5,812 nt of DNA, taken from Clostridiales bacterium. Its GTDB lineage: Bacteria; Bacillota; Clostridia; Oscillospirales; QAMX01. The notes under the pieces are model-generated. The model did no database searches, was not told the origin of the DNA, and saw only the letters and a program-made list of their open reading frames with translations. The translations under genes and the position numbers were made by a program. This document shows, piece after piece, positions 1 to 5,812 of the stretch. The stretch spans positions 1-5,812 of the forward strand of contig QAMX01000075.1 of NCBI GenBank assembly GCA_003149835.1, in the 5' to 3' direction. The first letter of the stretch is position 1, and each line of letters opens with the position of its first letter.

Positions 1-81
1 CCTCTTCTCAAAAAGACGGCGCGCGTCGATAGGTCTCCGGACAGAGCTTCCGTTGCCGATGAATCCCTGAAAGCAGAGTGC

Positions 82-110
82 TTGTCAACGAAAGATGGCT
101 GTGGTATAAT
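82..110 (+). promoter_or_regulatory. Extended -10 housekeeping promoter for nadE
   Basis: A TTGTCA -35 box (82-87) is followed by a 17-nt spacer and an exact TATAAT -10 box (105-110). A TGG triplet (102-104) directly before the -10 makes an extended -10 element. Transcription would start near 117, giving a leader of about 47 nt before the nadE ATG at 164. The match is seen in the sequence; its activity is inferred from the vegetative sigma factor consensus. No operator or riboswitch is evident in the short leader. Confidence 0.85.
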
Positions 111-163
111 AGCAAGTGTGAAATCAGCAAAATTTGTGTGTCTGAAACAAACGGGGGATCGGA

Positions 164-2110
164 ATGCGTGACGGATTTATTCGCGTCGCGGCGGCGTCGC
201 CGGAGCTGCGCGTCGCTGACTGTGCGTTTAACACGAAAAAAATCATTGAAGCGATTCGGACGGCGGCGGCCTCCGGCGTGTCGCTGCTCGTTCTGCCGGA
301 GCTCTGCGTGACCGGCTATACATGCGGCGATCTTTTTTTGCAGAGCGCGCTTTTGCAGAGCGCTCTCCGTTCGCTGGCAGAGCTCGCGGCGGAGACGCGC
401 GGAAAAAACCTGCTGGTCTTTGTGGGTCTGCCGCTTGAAAAGGATCAAAAGCTCTATAACTGCGCGGCGGCGCTGTTCGACGGAGAGGTGCTGGGAGTTG
501 TTCCGAAGTCGCACCTGCCCAATTACGGCGAATTTTATGAACTGCGGAACTTTGCGCCCGCGCCGGCCTCCAATATGCAGATTGCGCTGGGCGGCAAAAA
601 TGTGCCATTTGGGCCGAGACTGCTCTTTGAATGCCGGACGCTTCCGGATCTGAAAATCGGCGCGGAGATCTGCGAGGATCTGTGGGTGGCCGCCCCTCCG
701 TCCATTTTGCATGCCCGCGCCGGCGCGACGGTCGTCTGCAATCTGTCCGCCAGCGACGAAACGGTCGGAAAGAGCGACTACCGGCGCTCGCTTGCCGCCT
801 GTCAGTCGGCAAAGCTTCTCTGCGCCTATCTCTACGCGGACGCAAACGAGGGCGAATCGACGACGGACATGGTCTTTGCCGCGCACAATCTGATCTGTGA
901 AAACGGCGCGCTGCTTGCGGAGAGCCGTCCGTTTGGCCGCGGTTGGGCCGAGACAGAGATCGACGTGGCCTATCTCGCCGCGGAACGGCGGCGCATGACC
1001 TCCCATGTGCCGGAGGCAGAGGGGTATGAAACCGTCGGTTTCTCGCTTGAACTCCGCACAACGCCGCTGAGCCGCAGCTTCTCCCGCGAGCCGTTTATCC
1101 CGGCCGAGCGCGAAACGCGCGCCCGCCGCTGTGAGGATATTCTTTCCATTCAGGCGCACGGACTGGCGAGACGGGTTCGCCATACGCGCGCGAAAAGCCT
1201 CGTCGTCGGGATCTCCGGCGGACTCGATTCCTGCCTGGCGCTGCTCGTCGCCGTCCGAGCCATGGCGCTTCTGGAACGGCCGACGACGGATATCACCGCT
1301 GTGACGATGCCGTGCTTCGGCACGACTGCGCGTACGAAAAATAACGCGCTGACGCTCTGTGAGCGTCTGGGCGTTGCGGTCAGAACGATTGATATCACGC
1401 AGTCGGTGCTGCGCCATTTTGAGGATATCGGACACGATCCGGAAAATCACAATGTCGTCTTTGAAAACGCGCAGGCGCGCGAACGCACACAGGTGCTCAT
1501 GGATCTCGCCAACGCGCAGGGCGGCCTTGTCGTCGGGACCGGCGACCTCAGCGAGCTGGCGCTCGGCTGGGCGACGTATAACGGCGATCATATGTCGATG
1601 TACGGCGTCAACGCCTCGGTGCCGAAAACGCTGATTCGCCACCTCGTTGCATATGAGGCTGCAAGGGCGGAGGATGCGCAGCTTGCGGAAGTGCTGCGCG
1701 ATATTCTCGATACGCCGGTCAGCCCCGAGCTGCTGCCGGCCGACGGGGAAGAGATTGCCCAAAAGACCGAGGAGCTGGTCGGCCCGTATCTCCTGCATGA
1801 TTTTTATCTTTTCTACTGCATTCGGCGCGGTTATGCGCCGGAAAAGGTGTTTCGCATCGCGCGGCAGGCGTTTGCAGGGGAGTACGGCGCGGAGACGCTT
1901 CTTTACTGGCTCAAAAATTTTTACCGGCGCTTTTTTGCCCAGCAGTTCAAGCGCTCCTGTCTGCCGGACGGGCCGAAGGTCGGCTCGGTCTCGCTGTCGC
2001 CCCGCGGCGATTGGCGCATGCCCAGCGACGCGGTCGCGGCGGTCTGGCTCGCAGAGGTGGACCGGATAGAGACGCAGGAGTCGGAAAACGGCGGAACAAC
2101 CGGTCACTGA
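164..2110 (+). CDS. nadE: Glutamine-dependent NAD+ synthetase (complete)
   Basis: This cytosolic enzyme (EC 6.3.5.1) catalyses the last step of NAD+ synthesis: ATP-dependent amidation of nicotinic acid adenine dinucleotide, using ammonia released from glutamine. The protein has 648 residues, the usual length for the two-domain form. The N-terminal nitrilase-type amidase (about residues 5-300) carries an intact triad: E46 in LPELCVTGY, K115 in PKSHLPNYGEFYE and C170 in GAEICEDLW. These are evenly offset from E52/K121/C176 of the Mycobacterium tuberculosis enzyme. The C-terminal synthetase domain (about 320-630) has the ATP pyrophosphatase P-loop SGGLDS at 351-356 and the family block GTGDLSELALGWATYNGDH at 458-476. 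The ATG is preceded by GGGGGA (153-158, 5 nt away), and an in-frame stop at 143-145 rules out a longer start. It is a single-gene unit with its own promoter, converging on the nucleotidyltransferase pair. A local LQSAL-LQSAL repeat (residues 59-68) is harmless. Nothing looks broken. Confidence 0.97.
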   Translation: MRDGFIRVAAASPELRVADCAFNTKKIIEAIRTAAASGVSLLVLPELCVTGYTCGDLFLQSALLQSALRSLAELAAETRGKNLLVFVGLPLEKDQKLYNCAAALFDGEVLGVVPKSHLPNYGEFYELRNFAPAPASNMQIALGGKNVPFGPRLLFECRTLPDLKIGAEICEDLWVAAPPSILHARAGATVVCNLSASDETVGKSDYRRSLAACQSAKLLCAYLYADANEGESTTDMVFAAHNLICENGALLAESRPFGRGWAETEIDVAYLAAERRRMTSHVPEAEGYETVGFSLELRTTPLSRSFSREPFIPAERETRARRCEDILSIQAHGLARRVRHTRAKSLVVGISGGLDSCLALLVAVRAMALLERPTTDITAVTMPCFGTTARTKNNALTLCERLGVAVRTIDITQSVLRHFEDIGHDPENHNVVFENAQARERTQVLMDLANAQGGLVVGTGDLSELALGWATYNGDHMSMYGVNASVPKTLIRHLVAYEAARAEDAQLAEVLRDILDTPVSPELLPADGEEIAQKTEELVGPYLLHDFYLFYCIRRGYAPEKVFRIARQAFAGEYGAETLLYWLKNFYRRFFAQQFKRSCLPDGPKVGSVSLSPRGDWRMPSDAVAAVWLAEVDRIETQESENGGTTGH

Positions 2111-2178
2111 ATCCAACCGGACAGGCTGCGCTGATAAAGGGCATGAAACAGATGGTTTGCCCAAAGAAACGTTTTTTC

Positions 2179-2224
2179 AAAACAAACGGGAGGCGTTTTT
2201 CAGACGGCCTCCCGTTTGTTTTTT
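2179..2224. terminator. Bidirectional intrinsic terminator between convergent genes
   Basis: The arms 2179-2194 (AAAACAAACGGGAGGC) and 2207-2222 (GCCTCCCGTTTGTTTT) pair perfectly over 16 bp around a 12-nt loop. The GC-rich core is flanked by A/T ends, so a T-run follows the stem in either reading direction: T2219-2224 on plus, and GTTTGTTTT on minus. It lies 68 nt after the nadE stop and 56 nt after the stop of the minus-strand gene ending at 2279, so it probably serves both transcripts. The loop contains TTCAGACGGC (2199-2208), discussed as a finding. Confidence 0.93.
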
Positions 2225-2278
2225 CTAACCTATTATAACCAGCCGAGCAGGCGGCCGCGCCGCTGAAAACGGAAGCGC

Positions 2279-3073
2279 TTATTTGTTGGGCAGAACAAAA
2301 CCTTCTGTTTGGACGGCGGCAAGCTCGGCTTCCAACACGTCGGCGAAACGCTGTATCGCCCCTCCGAGCGTTTCCGACCAGTTCAGGGTGTCCTCGTCGC
2401 CGTCAAAACGCCGCGGCGCTTTCCGAACCAGCAGCGCCCGCTCCATTGTCTCCGGATCCGGACACAGGCCGTTGGCCAGCGCCCATTCGCCGGCGGCCGT
2501 TTTGGCGATGACGCGGCCGGTTCTGACGGTGTATAGCCCGCGCGCGATGTCCAGCAACCAACCGCAGCTGCGGATTCCTCGCTTGGTCTTCGCGGCATAG
2601 CTTCGGATCGCCTCGTAATGGCGCGCGGTATCCCGTAAAAGCGCCGCATACGAAGGCTCTGTCAGCTTTGCGCGGATCTCCGCGCCGTATAACAGCGCGC
2701 CGTCGTGCAGCAGCTCCCACATAGCGAAACTGTCGAAAATATGGCGGTCGGTGATCCGCTGGCCGCTGCTTCCCCAGTAAACAACGCGGTCCGGCTCGCC
2801 GCTGAGAAAAGCGCCGAGGCTGAGAAAACCGCCCTCGAAGCAACGAAAATGCGGAACCTCCGGGAATTCCGCGCTCAGAGCCTGTCGCAGGCAGAGCAGC
2901 TTCCCGGCCTGCTGCGGTGAAATCGCCGTCTGCGTCAGGCAGAGGATATCGATATCGCTCCACCCCGGACGGAAGTCGTCCAGCACCGCCGAGCCGTAGA
3001 GGTACAGCGAGGGAGATTGCGTTTGCAGGAGAGCGGCGATTCGGCCGGCCATAACGTCGAGCGTCCGCTTCAT
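2279..3073 (-). CDS. AadA/ANT-like nucleotidyltransferase (aminoglycoside adenylyltransferase-type C-terminal domain)
   Basis: The 264-residue protein looks like a two-domain nucleotidyltransferase. The N-terminal domain shows the polymerase-beta signature: GS at 27-28 (LYLYGSAVLDDF), then SDIDIL with D40 and D42, the expected metal-binding pair. E80 in CFEGGFLSL may be the third acidic residue, but that is inferred. The helical C-terminal half contains LLDIARGLYTVRTGRVIAKT (173-192) followed by AAGEWAL (193-199). This matches the AadA/ANT(9)-type C-terminal domain (DUF4111-like), where LTLxRIWYxxxTGKIxxKxxAAxWA is typical. Relatives of known function adenylylate streptomycin or spectinomycin; the substrate here is unknown and resistance should not be assumed. 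The reading frame is open upstream to 3121. I chose the ATG at 3073 because it overlaps the upstream stop as ATGA and has AGGCGG (3080-3085) 6 nt before it. It is the second gene of the operon, translationally coupled to its partner. Confidence 0.85.
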   Translation of the reverse strand: MKRTLDVMAGRIAALLQTQSPSLYLYGSAVLDDFRPGWSDIDILCLTQTAISPQQAGKLLCLRQALSAEFPEVPHFRCFEGGFLSLGAFLSGEPDRVVYWGSSGQRITDRHIFDSFAMWELLHDGALLYGAEIRAKLTEPSYAALLRDTARHYEAIRSYAAKTKRGIRSCGWLLDIARGLYTVRTGRVIAKTAAGEWALANGLCPDPETMERALLVRKAPRRFDGDEDTLNWSETLGGAIQRFADVLEAELAAVQTEGFVLPNK

Positions 3074-3771
3074 CGGACACCGCCTGTCTCGCCGGCGGCG
3101 GCGTCCAACGTCGTCTGGCACCAGCGGAACAGCAGAGAAAACAACCGTTCGGAATCGCGGTCATCTGCTTCGCCGCTCCGCAGGGCGACAGCGGCCAGAA
3201 AAACCTCGCGGTCAATACCGGTCAGCAGCGGCAAAAGCTCGTTTTTCGTCGGCGCAAAGACGCCGCTTTTCAGATATGCGAGGTTTTGCAGGATATAGAA
3301 AACCGGTTTGTAAGCGCTGTTCAGCGCATTCGCATTCGCCGGTTCAGCCGCATACAGCGCGCGGTGGCAGACTGCGTGGTAGAGATTGGCCGCGTTGATC
3401 TGCACATAGGCGCGGATATCGCCGTCTTGTACCGCAGGGAGCAGAGGGGCAAGCGCGCCGAAGCAGTCCAGCGTTTCTCTTTGAAGGAGAAATAGCTCGT
3501 GCCGCGGCCATGCGGCTAACTCCGCTCTGCCGCAAATAAAACCGCAGGCCTTGTCCGCATACGGCATTGCGCCGACCGCGGCGCGGTAGGTTTTCAGATC
3601 AATCGGTTCCAGGCGGTCGAGTACCGTCATGACGTCGATGTCGCTTTTGGCATCGGCCTCGCCGCGGCGGTAGCTGCCTTGTAAACCGACGTAAACGAGC
3701 CGACCGCCGAAAATCGCTTTCAGCCGTTCCGTCAAATCCGAGATCCAGCTTCTGATGTCGATTGGACCCAT
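3070..3771 (-). CDS. Nucleotidyltransferase-domain protein with helical C-terminal half, uncharacterised
   Basis: The 233-residue protein has an N-terminal nucleotidyltransferase fold: LVYVGLQGSYRRGEA (25-39), with GS at 32-33, then SDIDVMTVLD with D44 and D46 as the likely metal ligands. After GFICGRAELAAW (77-88) the remainder is predicted largely helical. It includes INAANLYHAVCHRALYA (125-141) and a Lys/Tyr-rich stretch around 154-177, resembling nucleotidyltransferases fused to a HEPN-like helical bundle that are common in Clostridia. No function is known to me for this group, and no substrate can be named. The frame is open back to 3906, but the ATG at 3771 is favoured: it has AAAGGAG 7 nt upstream, the promoter at 3854-3882 lies inside the longer frame, and the extra 45 residues show no domain. 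It is the first gene of a two-gene operon. No signal peptide or membrane segment is seen, so it is likely cytosolic. Confidence 0.85.
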   Translation of the reverse strand: MGPIDIRSWISDLTERLKAIFGGRLVYVGLQGSYRRGEADAKSDIDVMTVLDRLEPIDLKTYRAAVGAMPYADKACGFICGRAELAAWPRHELFLLQRETLDCFGALAPLLPAVQDGDIRAYVQINAANLYHAVCHRALYAAEPANANALNSAYKPVFYILQNLAYLKSGVFAPTKNELLPLLTGIDREVFLAAVALRSGEADDRDSERLFSLLFRWCQTTLDAAAGETGGVR

Positions 3772-3778
3772 CGTATCT

Positions 3779-3785
3779 CTCCTTT
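3779..3785 (-). promoter_or_regulatory. Ribosome-binding site fixing the start at 3771
   Basis: On the minus strand AAAGGAG lies 7 nt before the ATG at 3771. It is the best Shine-Dalgarno match in the window and selects this start over in-frame alternatives further upstream. The AT-rich stretch just before it (3783-3800) should keep it unstructured and accessible. Confidence 0.85.
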
Positions 3786-3806
3786 TATATATTATATACT
3801 TGTGCA

Positions 3807-3841
3807 GCCGTTTGCCTCCGTCTGCCGTTTGCTTCGGCAAA
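3807..3841 (-). repeat. 17-nt-spaced direct repeat plus small hairpin in the operon leader
   Basis: GCCGTTTGC occurs at 3807-3815 and again at 3824-3832 (plus-strand orientation), a 17-nt period. The second copy runs into an inverted repeat, TTTGC-TTCG-GCAAA (3828-3841). Everything lies between the predicted transcription start (about 3847) and the start codon of the first nucleotidyltransferase gene. The repeats and hairpin are seen directly. A role as a protein-binding site or RNA structure is only a possibility. Confidence 0.5.
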
Positions 3842-3853
3842 GCGCAGAGGTTT

Positions 3854-3882
3854 ATTATACAGCCAGCTGAAAAAACCGTCAA
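3854..3882 (-). promoter_or_regulatory. Housekeeping promoter for the nucleotidyltransferase operon
   Basis: On the minus strand a TTGACG -35 box (3877-3882, 5 of 6 consensus bases) is followed by a 17-nt spacer and an exact TATAAT -10 box (3854-3859). Transcription would begin near 3847, leaving a leader of about 76 nt. It is one of the strongest consensus matches in the window, suggesting substantial basal expression unless a repressor or leader structure intervenes. Confidence 0.87.
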
Positions 3883-3952
3883 GGAGAACGGAGCAATATG
3901 TGGCATCCCCGCCGTGCGTTTCAGACAAGACAGAGCACGGGATACGAAACGA

Positions 3953-3985
3953 ATGCCGCCAACGGTTTGAAACCGTTGGCGGCAT
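3953..3985 (-). terminator. Hairpin downstream of citrate synthase, probable terminator
   Basis: The arms 3953-3968 (ATGCCGCCAACGGTTT) and 3970-3985 are perfect inverse complements around a single central base. In RNA this would fold with about 14 pairs and a 5-nt loop. It begins 35 nt past the citrate synthase stop, the position expected for an intrinsic terminator of that gene. The tract after the stem on minus (TTCGTTTCGT) is T-rich but interrupted, so termination may be inefficient. The symmetry would also suit a dimeric DNA-binding protein, although it lies about 70 bp upstream of the -35 box at 3877-3882. Confidence 0.72.
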
Positions 3986-4020
3986 AATTGAACCGCATGA
4001 TCAAGCGGCTGCCAGTTGCG

Positions 4021-5388
4021 TCAGCGCTCCGCGAGAGGCACATATCCGCACGGCGAGGCGACGCTTTTATACGCCGGACGGATGATTTTTCCGGAGTTAG
4101 CCAGCTCCTCGATGCGGTGCGCGCTCCATCCGGCGATGCGCGCGATGGCAAAGATCGGCGTGTAGAGTTCGAGCGGCAGATTGAGCATATTATAGGCAAA
4201 GCCGCTGTAAAAATCAATATTGGCGCTCACGCCCTTGTAGATCTTGCGCTCGCGGGCGATGATCTGCGGCGCGAGCCGCTCCACGCGCGCGTAGAGTTCA
4301 TAGTCCTCACTGCGCCCTTTTTCCTTCGACAGGCTCTCAACAAAGCTTTTGAGAATGTTGGCGCGCGGGTCGGAGATCGAGTAGACCGCGTGTCCCATGC
4401 CGTAAATCAGTCCGGCGCGGTCAAACGCCTGCTTGTTCAGCAGCGCGGTCAGATAGGCGGAAATCTCGTCGTCGTCGGTATAGTCGCGCAGGTTCGCCTT
4501 CATGTCTTCAAACATGCGGATGACCTTGATGTTGGCGCCTCCGTGCCGCGGGCCTTTGAGCGAGCCGAGCGCGGCGGCGATGGCGGAATAAGTATCGGTC
4601 CCAGAGGAGGAGACGACATGAGTTGTAAAGGTCGAGTTGTTGCCGCCGCCGTGTTCCGCGTGCAGCACCAGCGCGAGATCCAAGACGCGCGCTTCCAGCT
4701 CGGTGTATTTGCAGTCGTCGCGGAGCAGCACGAGGATGTTTTCCGCGGTCGAGAGATTTTCGTTGGGCACATGAATAAACAGGCTCTGACCGTCATGATA
4801 GTGCCGGTACGCCTGATAGCCGTAAACCGACAGCAGCGGGAACAGCGCGATCAGTTGCAGGCACTGCCGGAGGACATTGGCGGGCGAGATATCGTCGGCG
4901 TTGGTATCATAGGAATAAAGCGTCAAAACGCTGCGCGCCAGCGTATTCATCATGTCGCGGCTCGGCGCTTTCATGATGATGTCGCGCACAAAGCTCGTCG
5001 GCAGCGTCCGGTAACCGGCCAGAATGGTATGGAAGCTGTTCAGCTCGGCTTGATCGGGGAGCCGGCCAAACAGCAAAAGATAGGCGGTTTCTTCAAAACC
5101 AAAACGCTTGTCCTGTAAAAAGCCGCGCACCAAATCGTAAATATTATAGCCGCGGTAATAAAGCTCGCCTTCACAGGGACGCTTTTCGCCGTCTACTGTG
5201 GCAAAGGAACGGATTTCCGAGATCTGCGTCAGACCGGCAAGCACACCGTCTCCGTTTAAATCCCTCAGTCCGCGCTTGACGTCATATGTTTTATACAACG
5301 CCGGGTCAATCATTGCGCTGTGAACGGCGCTGTCAGCAAGCGCCGCGACCGCCGGCGTAATTTCGGAATATCTATTTATTTCTGCCAA
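4021..5388 (-). CDS. gltA: Citrate synthase / 2-methylcitrate synthase family (complete, TTG start)
   Basis: The enzyme condenses oxaloacetate with acetyl-CoA to citrate. In anaerobic Clostridia this usually feeds 2-oxoglutarate and glutamate synthesis rather than a full cycle. The 455-residue length suits the clostridial branch, which is slightly longer than the E. coli enzyme. Conserved blocks occur in order: GELYYRGYNIYDL (74-86), LHAEHGGGNNSTF (242-254), GPRHGGAN (279-286), GMGHAVYSISDPRA (330-343) with catalytic-type H333, and ANIDFYSGF (389-397) with catalytic-type D392. R417 lies in a conserved arginine region (IARIAGWSAHRIEE). The set of active-site blocks appears intact. The first codon is TTG, supported by AAGAGG 7 nt before it and by the residues MAEINRYSEITP, with the next in-frame ATG only at residue 26. 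It has its own promoter and a downstream hairpin, so it is probably monocistronic. Citrate versus 2-methylcitrate preference cannot be read from the sequence; the absence of prp neighbours slightly favours citrate. Confidence 0.95.
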   Translation of the reverse strand: MAEINRYSEITPAVAALADSAVHSAMIDPALYKTYDVKRGLRDLNGDGVLAGLTQISEIRSFATVDGEKRPCEGELYYRGYNIYDLVRGFLQDKRFGFEETAYLLLFGRLPDQAELNSFHTILAGYRTLPTSFVRDIIMKAPSRDMMNTLARSVLTLYSYDTNADDISPANVLRQCLQLIALFPLLSVYGYQAYRHYHDGQSLFIHVPNENLSTAENILVLLRDDCKYTELEARVLDLALVLHAEHGGGNNSTFTTHVVSSSGTDTYSAIAAALGSLKGPRHGGANIKVIRMFEDMKANLRDYTDDDEISAYLTALLNKQAFDRAGLIYGMGHAVYSISDPRANILKSFVESLSKEKGRSEDYELYARVERLAPQIIARERKIYKGVSANIDFYSGFAYNMLNLPLELYTPIFAIARIAGWSAHRIEELANSGKIIRPAYKSVASPCGYVPLAER

Positions 5389-5395
5389 ATTAAAA

Positions 5396-5401
5396 CCTCT
5401 T
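5396..5401 (-). promoter_or_regulatory. Ribosome-binding site supporting the TTG start of citrate synthase
   Basis: AAGAGG on the minus strand sits 7 nt before the TTG at 5388-5386. No ATG or GTG in frame has comparable support, so this site decides the start. It lies about 14-19 nt after the predicted transcription start. Confidence 0.8.
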
Positions 5402-5421
5402 TTATCAAAAAAATAATATCA

Positions 5422-5450
5422 ATTATAGTATACAACATTTGGGCAAACAA
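5422..5450 (-). promoter_or_regulatory. Promoter for citrate synthase
   Basis: An exact TATAAT -10 box (5422-5427, minus) is preceded by a 17-nt spacer and TTGTTT as the -35 box (5445-5450, a partial match). The surrounding DNA is AT-rich. The start would fall near 5415, giving a short leader of about 27 nt. A small inverted repeat, ATGAATCAT (5454-5462), abuts the -35 box and could be a regulator site, but it is too short to claim. Confidence 0.78.
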
Positions 5451-5560
5451 GTGATGAATCATATGTAAATTATCGCAGATGATGCGGTGAAAAACAGCAG
5501 GAAACGGCGGATAGAATTGACAAAATCATTCCATTCGGTTTATAAAAGCTGCAAGACGGT

Positions 5561-5812
5561 TCAGAGGGTTTGGGAAGATACCGGCGTGTATGTAAAGACC
5601 GCGCCGTTGCCAGGCGGCAGCATGCGCGCCTCCAAAACACACGACGCGAGCAGCGGCAGCGCGCATTCTTCCGGCAGCGGCAGCGGCGTATCCGTCGGGT
5701 TGACAACGGAGAGCAGCTCCGCCGCGCCGGCATCCGCCGCGCGCCGGCGGATCAGGAGCATTCCGTCTCGTTGACACAGTCTCAGCGCGCCGCGCCGAAG
5801 CGCCGGATAGGC
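5561..5812 (-). CDS. Glycoside hydrolase family 13 (alpha-amylase superfamily) enzyme, C-terminal part only
   Basis: The last 83 residues are visible; the gene enters from the right edge, so its start and catalytic barrel are outside. The fragment begins AYPALRRGALRL, matching the hPALRxGxxxxL helix that links the GH13 barrel to its C-terminal beta domain. It continues with GMLLIRRR and ELLSVVNPTDTPLPLP (residues about 39-54), typical of the beta-sandwich strands of cyclomaltodextrinase, neopullulanase and alpha-glucosidase-type enzymes (xLVVLNxxxxPxxLP). Such enzymes cleave alpha-1,4 or alpha-1,6 glucan bonds; the specific activity cannot be decided here. The stop at 5561-5563 leaves 172 bp before the citrate synthase start. 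No clear intrinsic terminator is visible in that gap, so some read-through into the downstream gene is possible. Other frames over this stretch are shadows with low-complexity Arg/Ala content. Confidence 0.72.
   Translation of the reverse strand, partial: AYPALRRGALRLCQRDGMLLIRRRAADAGAAELLSVVNPTDTPLPLPEECALPLLASCVLEARMLPPGNGAVFTYTPVSSQTL

Noticed and set aside
1..81. Possible tail of an upstream plus-strand gene at the left edge
   Set aside because: Frame 3 ends at 30-32 and frame 2 at 68-70. Frame 1 stays open but runs through the nadE promoter. None gives a recognisable protein end in so few residues, so no gene is called.
336..363. 13-nt direct repeat TTTTGCAGAGCGC (period 15) inside nadE
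   Set aside because: It encodes LQSAL twice in a helix where the family normally carries similar residues, and it keeps the frame. It is not a mobile or regulatory repeat.
2139..2162. Hairpin GGGC/AAAC pairing with GTTTGCCC just after nadE
   Set aside because: The 8-bp stem contains a 3-nt bulge and is not directly followed by a T-run. The perfect hairpin at 2179-2224 is the credible terminator.
8..2164. A 718-codon open frame on the minus strand lying almost entirely opposite nadE
   Set aside because: nadE on the plus strand has full-length family motifs and a promoter. The antisense translation is Arg-rich with no recognisable domain, as expected from antisense frames of GC-rich genes. 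It also crosses the nadE promoter.
3074..3121. N-terminal extension of the AadA-like gene to an ATG at 3121
   Set aside because: The extra 16 residues are a run of Arg/Asp that overlaps the upstream gene deeply. The ATGA junction with AGGCGG 6 nt upstream is the more natural start.
3772..3906. N-terminal extension of the first nucleotidyltransferase gene to an ATG at 3906
   Set aside because: The extension covers the -35/-10 promoter and leader, encodes no domain, and the ATG at 3771 has a far better ribosome-binding site.
3988..5118. A 376-codon open frame on the plus strand opposite citrate synthase
   Set aside because: The minus-strand citrate synthase has all its active-site blocks. The antisense product has no domain and is rich in Arg, Gln, His and Val, and no convincing promoter or ribosome-binding site supports it.
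5487..5774. Open frames on plus and other minus frames overlapping the right-edge fragment
   Set aside because: Only the frame ending at 5561 gives a GH13-like C-terminus. The others are low-complexity Ser/Ala/Arg products without support.

Overview
The window is about 5.8 kb of GC-rich DNA (roughly 57-60% GC by eye). It is densely coding, with AT-rich intergenic gaps. Ribosome-binding sites are strongly purine-rich, one start is TTG, and three housekeeping-type promoters have exact TATAAT boxes and 17-nt spacers. The gene families resemble those of anaerobic gut Clostridia (Oscillospiraceae/Ruminococcaceae-like Firmicutes). That placement is inferred from family resemblance and signal style, not from a marker gene.

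Layout, left to right. Bases 1-81 hold no supportable gene; they may be the tail of something off the left edge. A clear extended -10 promoter (82-110) drives nadE (164-2110, +), a complete glutamine-dependent NAD+ synthetase with nitrilase-type amidase and synthetase domains. nadE converges on a minus-strand pair, and a strong symmetric hairpin (2179-2224) between them can terminate both transcripts. The pair is two different nucleotidyltransferase-fold proteins. The first gene (3070-3771, -) overlaps the second (2279-3073, -) by 4 bp in an ATGA junction, and both follow one promoter (3854-3882, -). The second resembles the AadA/ANT aminoglycoside adenylyltransferase group; the first is an uncharacterised nucleotidyltransferase with an alpha-helical C-terminal half.

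Upstream of the pair, a perfect 16-bp inverted repeat (3953-3985) follows the citrate synthase gene (4021-5388, -). That gene starts at a TTG codon with its own promoter (5422-5450). At the right edge is the C-terminal 83 residues of a glycoside hydrolase family 13 (alpha-amylase superfamily) enzyme, minus strand, with its start outside the window.

The genes look like separate transcription units of core metabolism: NAD+ synthesis, citrate/glutamate carbon entry and alpha-glucan use. The two-gene nucleotidyltransferase operon sits between them. It is the only part whose function is open and is the best candidate for something undescribed. I saw no tRNA, rRNA, CRISPR array, insertion sequence or phage gene. 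No gene-free stretch reaches 300 bases.
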